The notes under the pieces are model-generated. The model had not been told where the DNA came from, searched no databases, and saw only the letters and a program-made list of their open reading frames with translations. The position numbers and the translations under genes were made by a program. Below are positions 11,379 to 23,919 of a stretch of DNA of 64,000 nucleotides, piece by piece. Position 1 is the stretch's first letter. Every line of letters starts with the position of its first letter. Source of the stretch: Diatrype stigma (taxonomy: Eukaryota; Ascomycota; Sordariomycetes; Xylariales; Diatrypaceae); contig JAKJXP020000066.1 of NCBI GenBank assembly GCA_022225965.2, positions 124,001-188,000 of the forward strand, written 5' to 3'.

Positions 11379-14300
11379 ACTATCTCCCTTTTTTATTATA
11401 ATCGTTTTTAATTATTATCGTTAATTTCCTTTTCCATTAAGCGCCGATAATCCTGTTCCAAAAGTTGCTTATTCGCATATTACATATTACGTACGGAATA
11501 TTCGTTCTTTACGAAAGCCGGAAATAAGTTCGTTCCGTTATATTTGTTTTGTAATTGGATTTTTTCGGGATTTCGTAAATAATACGTATTATCGGAATAA
11601 CAGTTAATTATGTTTTAAGGCCCGTCGTAATAAGGTTCGTATTTTTTTTAACGTTAGCGAATACGGAAAACCCAATTATTCGGAACGTACGTTTTAATAA
11701 GCCCTTTTTTTTTAAAAAAATACGTTCGTATTTTATTACGGAACGCCTTTATATTATTAAAGCGGGCCTTTATAAGCGGTATTTTGTGGTTTGTTATTAA
11801 TAATTTGTTATTTTAAAGTTTTTTTTTTTTATCGGTTCGCAAAAATATTCGTAAAATTCCGATAAGGTTTGTTTTTAAAGGGAAATTATGCCGAATAATA
11901 AGAAATATAAGCTATAGCCGTTCGATTTAAAAATACGGTTATAAATAATTACCGTTCGTTGCAATAATTTGGATAACAAGCGGGCCGTAAAATTTGCTTA
12001 GTATTCGCATAATATAATTTTTTTTAGGTTTTTATTAATTTTTTTTATTTTTTCGTTGCTTTTTAGACGTTTTAATGTAATAGCTTTTACGATGGAGTTT
12101 TATTTTTTATTTTAAGCGTTTGCGGTTTTATTTTTAAAAGCGCTAGCGTTGTTATTAATTTATTTCTTAGAAATACCGTAAATACGTCCGATATGGAAAA
12201 ATATAAAAATCGTATTTCCGAATTAAACGAAAGGAATAACGTTAATTTTTATTTATTTCGTAACGTATTTAATAGTTATAAAAATCGTAAACGAATTTAT
12301 TAACATATAATCGATTATTTATTTAATTAAGAATGCCGGGGATTATACGGGCTATAAGTTTAATAATAAAGGATTTGGTTTTTTTATTAATTAATAAGCC
12401 GAATATTCGACGATTATTTGTTACGTAACGAAAACGATTTCCGGGTGTTAAAATTGTTTTTGCGTATCGCGAAGCGTTATTTTAACGGTTAAATGGCTTT
12501 AATCGTAATGAATTCGTTTTAATTATATTAAAAGTTTATCGTATTCGAGAATTTTTTGTAAAATTTGCGCTTTCGTAACGGTACCTTTTACGTACGGAAA
12601 ATTACCGGGTATTTTTTCGTACTTAATTATTTTATATAGCTTATTTCGGTATATAATAAAGTGCTTATTAATTTATTTTCGTTATATGGTTAAAAATAAA
12701 AGGATATTATATAAAAGGGTTTCGAAAATGGCTTAAAGGTTTAATCGGTTCAATTAATCGGCGTAACGAATTGGTTCGGTTTTTTCGGTTATTATTATTA
12801 CGGCTTTCTAAAGCTTCGAAAAATAATCGGTAAAAACGTTCGTTCGGTCCGAACGGTATACGATACGAATTCCGAAATATTCGATGACATCGAAAAAGCG
12901 CAATATGCGGGCCGGTTATTTAGTTTTCGTATTAATTATTTTTAACGATTCGTAATTAATAATTATTGTTATATCGTTATTTTTAATTTAATGCCGTTAA
13001 TATTAAAATGTTAGCATAATACCGAAAAGCTTTTTTTTTAAACGAAATATCGTAATTAGGTTTTTATAAGTTTTTTCGAAAAGTAAATAATTAAATATAA
13101 AACGAAAGCGTTTATTGCTTTTATATAGGGTTATAATAACGCTGCGTCGATAAATTATTACGAAGCGTTTGTTTCGAAAATAATCGGGCGGCGCTAATTA
13201 AATTTCCGAATTACGGGCGTTATTGTAATTATTTTGCAAATTGTTTTTTAGCTTGCTATAATTTTAAGGAATAATTTAATACGTTCGTTTTTCGGGCCGC
13301 TTATAAGGGCTATAAATGGTTTAGCGATTTCCGAATACTTATTAATTAAGTATTGCAAATAATTGATAATATTTATAAACGTTCGAATTTCGGTTATTAT
13401 TATCGGCTTAGGCTTATTCCGGATGGCCGCGATTTTGGCTGGATCGGTTTTGATTTTTTTTTCGGAAATTACGAAGCCTAAAAAAATTCCTTTCTTAACG
13501 AATATTAAGAATTTCGTTAGGTTTACGATTATTCCGTAATTGGAAAGCCTTTTAAATAAGGCGAATATGTATTCGTAAAGTTATTCGAATATATTAGTTT
13601 ATACGGCTATATTATTTAGTATGCCCGAAATAAATTCGCGAAATAATTCGAGAATTTTTTTTATTAATGCTTAAAAAGTCGCCGGGACGTTGCAAAATCC
13701 GAAAAGCATTATTAACTATTCGTAAATGCCAAATAAAATTACGAAAGCGGTTTTTTCGATATTTAGTTCGTAAATTTTGATTTGCTAAAAGTTATTTTTA
13801 AAGTTAATAAAGTAATATTAATAATATCCGGCCGTTTGTTGGATTTTATTTATCGCGTTAAAAAACGAATGGACGTTTTTTCGTTGGATTTTGTTAAGTT
13901 TCCGATAATTATAACAAAATCGTTATATTACGTTTTTATCGAATTTATTAGGCTTCGTTATTTAATTCGGTACTTTTTTGGATATAAATAACGCAGGCAA
14001 GCCTTATAAGCCCGTATTAATACGTATAATTATTTCTAAATGTTTTTTAACGAATTTACGGAATGCCCGAAATTAAATAGGGCTATATCGACATAAAAGG
14101 AGTTTAATGGATTTATGGTTTCCAGTATCGATATAATAACGAATATATATATTTGCAATAACCTTTTTTAAAACGAGTCCGAATAGTTTTGGAAAATCGT
14201 AAACGTATTATAAAAAATATTTATTAATAGCCCTATTATTCGTTAAAGTAAATTTGTATTAAATTATTAAATTAGGTTCGGCTATTACATAAATCGTTTC

Positions 14301-16541
14301 GGAAATATAAAAAGTACGTAATAAAGCGATTAAATAAATTACGGGCCTTTCGGTAATTTTAATTAAGGTAATTATTTCGTTTTTTTTTTTATAATATATA
14401 TTTAACTTATAAAACAAATTTTTCTTAAAAATTAAATTATCGGAAAAGATGCCGTTAGAAATAATTCCCGTTAATATTCGAAACGGAATAATATTATTAC
14501 CGGGCATTAAAAATCGGGCGATAATTATTACGTTACGCGAAATTTTCGGTTTTATATTTTTAATTCTTTATATTATTAACGGTTTCGAAGAATTATACGT
14601 TTTTAACGTAACTATTATCGATTCGAAAATATAATAAAAGATACATCCGTAATTTAAAAAAATTATAAATTTATTTCCATTAATTATTTCCGTAAAAAAA
14701 AGATTATAATTTTTACCGTACCTTTTTCGTAAAGGTTTATTTTTATTAAAAAATGATTTACTGCCGGCGTTTATTTTTATTAAGTAAACGCGGCGTTTTT
14801 ATTCGTTATTTTCGAATTGCTTAAAAAATTTATTAAGATTACGATTAAATTTTTTGTTATTTTATAGCTATTCGGCGGGATTTTTTTCGGAGTCGTTTTC
14901 GCTATTACTTTCGGTACCGGCGAAATATATACGGAACCGTTTGTTTTTTTTAAATTTATTAAAGGCTAATCGGAATTTATTATTAATAACGTTTTAATAT
15001 AAGGTTTCCTTAAAGGTAACTTTTTTATTCGTATCCGCGTATTATATGTTTTTCGAAAATTTCGCCTTTATTTTGTAATCCTTAGCTTAATAGCTTTGCT
15101 TATTATAATTAAAGCATTTATTATTTTCGGCTTTTACGGCGAAGCCTTATTCGGCCGCGGCGTAAACGTTACGGCTTTCGTTACGAAAATCGGCAATTTT
15201 TCCGAACCTCGCGGTTTGGGGTACGGTAATTATTACGTCCGGAAATTTTAATTGGGTTATGTCGGATTTGGTTTATGTAGTTCTTATAACGGTTAAATTA
15301 TAAAATGGCGCTATTTTTTTTTAAAATTAAACGATAACCGAAAAAATGCCGTAAATTTTTCCTTTAATCGCTTAACGGATAATTAATTCGGTTTATTAAA
15401 TAATTATTTCGATTTCTTATGTATTATTAAAGTTTTTGAATCGGTCGTTAAAGGTTAATTATATATTAAGCAGGTTATTACGTAACATATCGATAAAGAT
15501 TTTTTTTATATGGTAACCATTACGAATGTTTTTCGGCATTTTATAAAAGGCTTTGCAAATACGTTTTGCGAAATTTAATATATTTTCATTTTGATACGAA
15601 AATAACGTTACGAAATAAATTAACGCTTTCGAAAAGGCATTATGGTCGTTTAAAACTTAAAAAATACATTTTACGAATATTATTTAATTAGGCTTATTAT
15701 TACGAATATATATTTTTATTTATTAAAAATCGCCGGTAAATTCGTTCGTAATTCGATATATTTAAAAATCGTATAAAACTAATATTATTAAAAGGCGTTT
15801 TTGGATTTTTTTTAGTTTTTTTAAAATTTAACCGTCGGCTTAAATTAAACGGAAATTTAAGGATATTATTACTTTATTTTTCGCTTCGATATGGCTTATC
15901 CTTACGGCATCGTTTGGAAATATAATCGGAAGCCATATTCTTTTTATTCGTTCCTTTTGTGGATTTTAAATATGGTTTATAACGGACGATATATATGCCA
16001 TATTAATTTTTTCTTTTATTTGCGGTTTATTATAATAAAATAAGCGCCAAATATACGGCATATATTGGTTTTAATCGAATTTAAGCGGTTCGCAAAAATT
16101 AATTAGCGATTTCGTATTATCGGCGATAATTGCTTTTTCGATATTAAATATAGGCTATTATTGTTATTATTAAATTTATTCGTTTTTTCGGCGAAATTAT
16201 TAATCCGGCGTTTCGATTTTTTTGCCTTTAGGCTTAATATCGAAATGCGCGGTTATTTTCGCAACTTTACTTATTAAGTAATTTAAGTTATTTTTTATCG
16301 AGGTATTTTTTCGTTCGATATTTTCGAACTTTTTATTAAGAAGTTCGTATAATATGCCGTTTTTTTGGGCGGGCTTCGTATTCGTAAAGGATTCGGCAAA
16401 GGTGCCGCCTTAAGCCGAAACGTTTTTGGGTTGTTCTTTCGTATTGGCGTTATTTTTTGTTATCGTCGGTTATTAAAAAGAATTCGTAAAAAAATAAGGT
16501 AAATTTTGCATTATTAGCGTTAGCTTATAAAAATAATTATT

Positions 16542-16728
16542 TATATTTTTACGTCCGGTTTTTCGAATTTTTAAGAAACTATTACTATTAGCAATTTATT
16601 TAAAATTATACTAAAAGTCCGGATTAGTTATTGAATTTAAGTTAATTACAGTTGTGCGCTTTAAGTTGCTAGAATTTTATATTCCGATTTTCCGATCCTT
16701 GGCATTATGGGGAATGCCCGGATCTATA
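16542..16728 (-). repeat. right LTR (5' LTR in coding sense) of Ty3/gypsy element
   Basis: 187-bp partner of 11192-11378. Its first bases read TATAT where the other copy reads TGTGC, i.e. G-to-A and C-to-T changes. It is followed by the ATAC duplication at 16729-16732. Confidence 0.88.
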
Positions 16729-16732
16729 ATAC
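16729..16732. repeat. target-site duplication ATAC (right)
   Basis: Pairs with 11188-11191. Confidence 0.7.
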
Positions 16733-16877
16733 TTCGTACCTAAAAGCCATAACCTGCAGAGGGGATCCCTTGCATATTCGCCGCTTGCCGCTGTTCTGGT
16801 TCTGGTTCTGGCTTGGCACAGCCTTACCCAGTCCCCAAACCCCAATGACCCAGACACCACCTGCGCCATCCGCCACA

Positions 16878-16947
16878 CACCCTATTGTCTACACCCTATT
16901 GTCTACACCCTATTGTCTACACCCTATTGTCTACACCCTATTGTCTA
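16878..16947 (+). repeat. 14-bp tandem repeat, five perfect copies
   Basis: The unit CACCCTATTGTCTA is repeated five times without interruption, about 190 bp upstream of the glycosyltransferase start codon and 150 bp past the gypsy element. It may lie in that gene's promoter or 5' leader. No function is known. Confidence 0.95.
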
Positions 16948-17134
16948 CTCTACACACACCCTCGCTCTCACCCTCGCCCTCGTTGTCGTCGGGCTGTCTA
17001 ACGTCAGCACCACGCATCGCATGGGAAGCCGTCGGGCTAGGAGCTAGTCTAGGCCGTCACCTTTCCGTATCATTATTATATTACAATTACAATACATTTC
17101 ATCCCCAGATTCCCCTCCTTTTCCACGAAAAGCC

Positions 17135-18544
17135 ATGGCGCCCCTCCTGGGAAACTCGTTGTCTTCCTTCTGGGCTTCTTTGACTGGATACGCACCGCTG
17201 CAGAACGGCGAGACCGGCTCCTCGAGCACCGCGCCCGACACCCTCCGCCCGACTCTGGGGCAGATCCTCATGTCGAAACGGGTCCGCTATACCGCCTCGG
17301 CCGTCGTCGCCGGCAGTCTGTTCTTCTTCGCCTTCCGGAACTACGACCGCTTACCCACCCTCGATTCCCTGAGACAGGCGACGGCAGCCGGCGCATCAAA
17401 TCCCTCCTGCCCGACCCCGGACACCTTCCCGTTTCCCGATGGAAACGTCGACTGGTCCCGTTTCGCCTATACACAATATGTCACGAACCAAGCATATCTA
17501 TGCAACTCGGTCATGATATTCGAGACGCTCAACAGGCTTCAGAGCAAGGCCGATCGCGTCATGATGTACCCCGAGGATATGATGGACCCAGCCGAGACGA
17601 GCCCACAGTCGGAGGAGGCGAAGCTGTTGGTCAAGGCCCGGGATCACTACAAAGTCAAGCTCGTGCCAGTCGCTGTTCAGCGTCGAAGCGGTGGTGATTG
17701 TAAGCCCGTCCCATCTTCATCTGGACTTTAAGCTTTCGAGCTACCTTACTTTCTCCTAGCCAAACTTAACCGATGTATCGGCTGATCAACTAACGAACAA
17801 ACCCATCCTGCAGCTACCTGGGCCGAGTCCTTCACCAAGCTCCTCGCCTTCAACCAGACCCAGTACCAGCGCGTCCTCAACGTCGACTCGGATGCGACCA
17901 TCCTCCAGACGATGGACGAGCTGTTCCTCATCCCGCCGTGTCCCGTCGCCATGCCGCGCGCGTACTGGCTGTTCCCGGAGAAGAAGATCCTGTCGTCGCA
18001 GCTGATGCTGGTGCAGCCGAGCGAGGTGGAGTTCGACCGGGTGATGAAGACGGTGGAGAGCTCGAGCCGGAACGACTACGACATGGAGATCGTGAACGAG
18101 CTGTACATCGACCAGGCGATGCTGCTGCCCCACCGGCCGTACGACCTGCTGACGGGCGAGTTCCGCGGCGACAACCACGAGAACTACCTCGGCACCGACC
18201 GCGAGGAGTGGGACCCCGTCGCCGTCTTCAACGAGGCCAAGTTCCTGCACTTCTCCGACTGGCCCGTCCCGAAGCCGTGGATCCCGAGCGACGCCGTGCG
18301 CGCCAAGCACCAGCCCAGCTGCGTCAAGAAAGAGGACGGCTCCGAGGACTGCACGGCTAGGACGCTGTGGAATGGTTTCTACGAGGATTTCGCGGAGAGA
18401 CGGAAAGTGAGTCGCCGCACGCACTTCCTAGACCCCCCCCCCTCCCTTCCTCCTCCTCTCCCTGTTGTTGATAACGGTGGTGCCACCCCCTCGCTAACAC
18501 TTATATCGCAGGACGTTTGTAATACTAAGAAGATCAGGCGGTGA
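17135..18544 (+). CDS. type II membrane glycosyltransferase, GT8/GNT1-like
   Basis: Three exons (17135-17699, 17814-18406, 18512-18544) encode 396 residues. A single membrane segment lies at about residues 52-68 (YTASAVVAGSLFFFAF) after a short cytoplasmic tail with basic residues, the topology of a Golgi glycosyltransferase. The catalytic core starts near residue 115 (YVTNQAYLCNSVMIFETL). It holds the metal/nucleotide-sugar motif DSD at 213-215, in the context LNVDSDATIL, just after intron 1. The later segment NEAKFLHFSDWPVPKPW is typical of fungal alpha-N-acetylglucosamine transferase (GNT1)-like and glycogenin-like GT8 proteins. Intron 1 has donor GTAAGC, branch CTAAC and acceptor CTGCAG. 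Intron 2 (105 nt) is a multiple of three without an in-frame stop, so retention would add 35 residues without changing the C-terminus. The sugar donor and acceptor are not determinable. The RIP-damaged gypsy element ends 400 bp upstream. Confidence 0.87.
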
Positions 18545-21285
18545 AAATGCCTTGCAAATATAAATCTCTGGTTGATCATTACGGTTGAATTATATGAATG
18601 AATGTGACGATACCAACTTTCTGATAGCGAACGTGTATTTTATTTTTATGGTTAACCTTTTTCCATTCATGCGAGAACATATAGAAGCCTACCGAAGTCC
18701 CGCGGTACTAAATAAAGATACTAATTTTCGTTACCACCCCCATGACTTGCATTTGATTCCGCCATTGCGGAACCCGCCTTTCGGAATGGCAAGTCGGCCT
18801 CTAAAATCTTCAGAGAGACTGTATGGATGGATATCGCATCAGTATCACCTATCTGCTAGCAAGCAAGCACGCCACTGCTTAATAGTTATAGCCGCAACAT
18901 CAACAACCTGCTTCAGCAGGCGACTCGCCATCATCTTTCTTCCCTTTATCACTGGTGTGCCGAGACGAGAACCGCATAGTATCCCATATATGTGTGCTCA
19001 TTACACGATTTAGCTACGGTTGTGAGCTAGACTAAAAGCAAATAAAGCAGGCTGCCTTGCCCAACCCAACAATTACCGTCTGTGCCGTAGTTAACTCCCC
19101 TGATTTCCCCCAACCCAATCCACACACACCGTACCAGATCTAACGTATCTTACAGCCATACCACTATCCATATCTTCGCCGCCGCTACTTCCGCTCTACC
19201 GCTCGCTAACACGCTGTCCCCAGCCGGTGTGCGTGCCGGTGCTGGTGCTGGTGCCGGTGCCGGTGCCGGCGCCGTTGTTGTTGCCGCCTCCTCCTCCATC
19301 ACGTCGCCCTTGCCCTCCCTCGTAATCCCATCGTCCCACATCGGTGCGGTGCACCCTGAGGCGAACATCGTCCTGGGGCGGATGGGAGTGGTTCAAATCC
19401 GCATTGGCATTGGAATCCGTCGTAATCCGTATCGAGGGTGGTCCCAGCGACCTTGCCGGTGTGGGTAGCGAGGGGTCGCGTTTCTTTTGGTCGTTGGCCT
19501 TGTTCTTATTGCTGTTGCTACTCGCCATGATGGTGGTGGTGGTGGTGTTGGAGTTTTCAGATGATTTGTGCACAAGGAAGACTGATATGAGGTCGTCGGG
19601 ACGGGTGGTTGATACTGCGTAGTTCTTGTATATCGGGTCCGAGGGCCATGGAAGTAGGGAGTCGCTGCGGAAGACGAAAATCGATGAACGACGGCTTGAC
19701 TGGACAGGGTATAAATACTGCTTTAGATTGCAATCCCCCTACTCTACTCTACCCTCACATTCGTGTGACCCATCGAGTTCTCAGCATTCCAGTCCACGTT
19801 GGATTCATTGTTTGGGCTCCGCTCGTTGAACGCCTTCGCAATCGGCGGTGGGATTTATGTGGTAAACATGTTGAAAAACAGTGACTCACGAGGCCCTTTC
19901 ATACCATACCACCGGTCCCTAGATCAAGATATCGGACGGTTATTCATATTTCGTCAAATAGCTGCGCGTGGGCAGTGTGGTGAAAAAGGGGGTATGACAA
20001 GAAATCATTCGCTCCCATGACAAATTCAAGCAACCCGGCAGTGAAACAAAGATATACTTCACCGGTCTGGATACGGCTGGCCAACCGGATTATAGGTACT
20101 ACTCTCATCCAGGGTGAGAATTTCTTGGGTTCTGAGCAAACGTGGTACACTCATCCCATCTCAACCCATGACTCATGTCTATTACTCGCTTCAACATGGC
20201 TATAGCATTTTCAACTTAACCCTATACCAGGTTCTTGGCTGGGAGCTTAGTATAGCTTCGACAATCTTCCCAGCGATGAACATATGTTAGCCTTTTAGAA
20301 TTGTTTACACACAAAACTGTTTTGGTCAACGACTCAATTTGCCATAAAATCAGATCCGCAATGTTCTAAGATTCGATTCAGTAGACGAAGTCCCAGTGGG
20401 AAGCAAACACCGGGTATGCAAGTGATTGTTACGATGTGGTCCTACTGCAAATAAACGCAGTCATAGCATTGCTCAGAACAGGCTGATGCTTGCAGCTGAC
20501 ATGTTCCCGCTCCGGTGTCGAGGCTGAGGTCTGGAATTCTGTAACATGCCCTTTACATATAGTGACAGCATTGCCATGGCATGTATTTCACACCAGTTTC
20601 GTAGTTGCTGCATAGTGGAGGAATCGTAGTTATTTGAATAGGATCCTCATCTAAGGGAGTCTCCAGGGCCCGTGAAATTGTAGTGGTAGGAGAATTTGGC
20701 CTGTCAAGTGACTGCTGACACTATTTGTTAGAGCTGGGAGTCATTGGTTCTATAAACATTCCCTAATGGCTCATCTCGGTCCAAGTGATGAGGTTGTTCA
20801 AACGACTTTACCCGGACGAAGCCTCTTCAGACAAGCACACGGCCGTACACACGACGTGACCGTCGATTGGCAAAACGGAAATTCTTGACCATAATGGATT
20901 CCCTACTATACAAAAAGTTCATGTTGATACCACGACAGCACGTAGTCCCCCCTTTACCTCCTACCTCGGTAACTCCTAACTAGCGGCGACCAGCCCAATA
21001 GCTTTGCCACCCCACCTAAATCCTCAGGACTATACTTAAATCCTCCCTTAAGCCCGTCAGTTCCGCAGAGGCGTTCTAAAGCCGGCGTGCAATACAATCA
21101 ACTCACTCAAACTAGCCCAAATATAAATACTTGGCGATTCTTGCAACTGGTGAACTACAACCCTTGAAGACAAAGGTTGTTCCCCGTATCGTATTGCATT
21201 GCTACACTTTTCTTATATATTATAGTCATCGCCAACGTAGTTAACAACCAACTTAGCTCAAATCAAATTAACCCAATACCTCAAA
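18545..21285. other. intergenic region with low-complexity stretch
   Basis: About 2.7 kb with no convincing gene. A GGTGCC/GGTGCT-type low-complexity repeat lies at about 19231-19275. A minus-strand frame through it (19196-19573) is mostly Gly/Asn/Thr repeats and is not called. The last few hundred bases are probably the promoter of the glutathione S-transferase. Confidence 0.4.
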
Positions 21286-22175
21286 ATGCCTCTCGAACTC
21301 TACCACCTCCACCTTTCGCAGTCGGAGCGGATCGTCTGGCTCCTCGAGGAGATGCAGGTTCCCTACGAGTTGAAGGTCTTCTACCGCGACCCCGTGACGG
21401 CCCTCGGCCCGCCGGAACTCAAGGCGATTGTAAGTCTAGTCTAGTCTACATGCATGCCAACCTGTTCTACTAGTTGCCTGCTCTTTCTCTCTTTCTCACC
21501 TCACCTCTTCCCTAGAGCCCAGCAGGCACAGCGCCCTGCCTTCACGACACCAACGTGTCGCCGCCCGTGATCCTCTCCGAATCCACCGCCATCGCGGCGT
21601 ATCTGCTAGCCGTGTACGGCGGCGACAGCAGCAGTCGTAGCCCTACCTCGGCGGAAGCAGTATCATCCACCCCTTCCGCCCCTCCGCCACCACCGCGCAT
21701 GAACCGCGCGCCCGGCGACGCAGACTACGCCGCGTACCTGGAGTGGTTCCACTTCGCCAACGGGACGCTGCAGGCGTCGATGTTCCGGCAGATGTCGGTG
21801 GCGCTGACGGTGTTATCAACGGCGGGCGCGGAGGCCAACAGCAACGCAGCCGTGCAGCGCGGCCACGCCCGGCTGGAGCGCGAGCTGCGCCTCGTCGACG
21901 CGCAGCTGGGCCGCACGGGCGCGTGGCTCGCGGGCCCGGACCTGTCGGCCGCCGACTGCATGGCCGTCTTCAGCCTCACCACCATGCGCGGCTTCCTGCC
22001 CGTCGACCTGGCCCCCTACCCGCACGTCCTGGGCTACCTGGGGCGCGTGGCGGCGCGCCCGGCCTACCGGCGCGCGCTGGACCGGGGCGATGGCGCCATG
22101 GAGCCTATGGTTGGTGAGGTCGTGCGGCGGTTTACGGAGTTCGAGGGGCTGAGGGGCGCGCTGGAGAAATTGTGA
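21286..22175 (+). CDS. glutathione S-transferase, GTT1-like
   Basis: Two exons (21286-21429 and 21516-22175) encode 267 residues. The N-terminal thioredoxin-like domain shows LYHLHLSQSERIVWLLEE (residues 4-21), where GTT1-type enzymes place the catalytic Ser. The cis-Pro region SPAGTAPCL comes straight after the intron, followed by the glutathione gamma-glutamyl contact SESTAIAAYL. The all-helical C-terminal domain contains the N-capping/hydrophobic staple region GPDLSAADCMAVFSL. The intron has donor GTAAGT and acceptor CCCTAG, phase 0. A Ser/Pro-rich insertion of about 25 residues (GDSSSRSPTSAEAV region) separates the two domains and is longer than usual. The start ATG has an AAA context. 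The product would conjugate glutathione to electrophiles or peroxides in the cytosol. No metabolic partner is adjacent. Confidence 0.92.
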
Positions 22176-23919
22176 AGTGAGTGAGTGGGTAGATGGGTGG
22201 GTGGGTGAAGAACTCTTGCGAGGGGAGAAGGGGTGGTGACGATCGATGGTGGGTTGTAAGAATGATTGGTTCGTAATTATTTACTTGGGTGCACGCGTGA
22301 TGGTGTATGCTGGATGGCGGAATGACGAGTCGATCGATGCACTGGGATCTGTTTGTTGCCTCGCAATAGAGGTAGATGACTTGCCTTTAGAAACAGTGTT
22401 TTAGATTTATCTCTACTCCTTTTTGCTCTATTTTTCATTGCTTAGAATGGCCCTGATAGCTATGATTAGACCGGAGCAGAAAGATGTAACACCATGAGAT
22501 AAATGGAGTATAATATTCTACTGTAGCTTTGGCTTGGTGGTACCAAAACCAACGAGATCTTGGATCAAACCCACAATCTAGCGATCACCAGTTGCTTCTT
22601 CGAACTATCTTGAGCGATCGTCATACGAGGCTTAGCTCGAGGTGCAAACTTCCATGTCACCTTTGATCTGCCCGACCGTGCATATTAAAACTGAGAACCT
22701 CTCTCCCTTCATGTCCAATCCTGATGATATCTGTACCGTATGCACGTTGAATAATCTTAGACAACATGTGCAGGATGGTCACATGGTAGACAGTCAGCAG
22801 AACAGGAGGAAGTGATAGGCTATTGAACTACGTAGTTTCGCAGCTTCATGTCGCATTTCGGAAATCGGATTTCATTGCTCGATCCCATGTAGTATCATTA
22901 CATGCCAGCCAACCTTGTGGCAATTCGTAGATCTCTATACATTCTTATACATTTTTATACATCCGCCATGTTATGACGAATATGCATCCAAAAATGTAAA
23001 GTCGGAATTCTTGCGAGTCCGGGAGCTTCAGATGCGATGATGCCCGACCCGACTAAAAAGAGTATGAAACGGTTATAAATAGATCGTGGGGTTAGAGCTG
23101 CACTATCGAGACTCAGTGCCTGGTCTAACTTACACTAAAATCCCAGCTGTGAGGCACGTACTCGTTTGTACCTGTGCCATGAAGCTAGCTGCCGATCTCA
23201 GTTTGCCTAGTGAATTCCTACCCATTCGAGGGAAAATATTCATAGGTTGGCCGCTGAGTATCCATCACGTTTTCTTGTCAACATAGTTACTCATACGAGA
23301 GATCGGCGCTTGTGGCTTCTAGATGCCGAGTATATGAATCCAGAGGGACAGAGCGGTAAGGTAACTATCAATAGAAAACCTGATCAGTCGCCTCCTGCAC
23401 AACTAAGCGGTAGCTACCTAGTTATAGCTGAAGGTAGGGCTTTATAGAGCTTCTCAGGTTACTCCTACGTAGCTAAAGCAAGCCTAGAATAGAACCGCAT
23501 AACGTCCGTACTACGTAGCAGTGTATCTGAAATGGGTACATGGTATGAATGAAGAGTTCCCGCAACCAGGGGGTTGCAGATCACCCGCAGGGTACCTGTC
23601 ATAGGGGGCATTGTCATTGGATCGTCGATAAACAGAGCTTCTAACCTAACCTCTTACTACGTAGTATGAATAAATGCAATCCTGGATGCTACCTACCTAC
23701 CGAATCCTGCTGCCACATGGGCATCTGACGAGGCGCAATTCGCCCGTTGCCTTCCTTGTGACGACGCCACGTTCCTGCTCAATGATAAATAACACGGTCC
23801 TCTGCAGCTCTTTCTGAAGCAAGGCGCGTTATCTTCACTTAACGGCCACAGTCAAGATTTAGGAACAACCCTTCCTCCTCGCGTTGCTTCTCCGCGCGTA
23901 TAATCTTTCAGAGCCAATC
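22176..23919. other. intergenic, no gene seen
   Basis: About 1.7 kb without supported coding sequence between two same-strand genes. It presumably includes the 3' end of the transferase gene and the promoter of the secreted phosphodiesterase fusion. Confidence 0.4.

Larger units (their letters stand above)
11192..16728 (-). mobile_element. complete but RIP-inactivated Ty3/gypsy LTR retrotransposon
   Basis: The 5.5-kb insertion is bounded by direct LTRs of identical length (187 bp) and flanked by a 4-bp duplication ATAC (11188-11191 and 16729-16732). The coding strand is minus. A polypurine tract (AAAAAAGGGAGATAG on the minus strand, 11380-11394) abuts the left LTR, as expected for the 3' end of such an element. 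On the minus strand, 13440-13570 still translates to the end of a gypsy reverse transcriptase (LSNYGIIVNL, then FLGFVIS, then KTDP). Around 15100 a broken CCHC gag knuckle is visible (CFNYNK...AKDYK). The whole interior is AT-rich and riddled with stops. Paired LTR differences are mostly C/T and G/A, the RIP signature. Gag is therefore at the right and pol toward the left. It cannot make a functional product. Confidence 0.9.

Noticed and set aside
13782..14634. Short open frames on both strands inside the gypsy element
   Set aside because: Composition and position match degraded pol sequence. The stops around them show no functional product.
19196..19573. Minus-strand frame of 125 codons with Asn, Thr and Gly repeats
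   Set aside because: The frame follows a low-complexity GGTGCC-type repeat, has no recognisable domain, no upstream or downstream spliced partner, and its other frames are also open.
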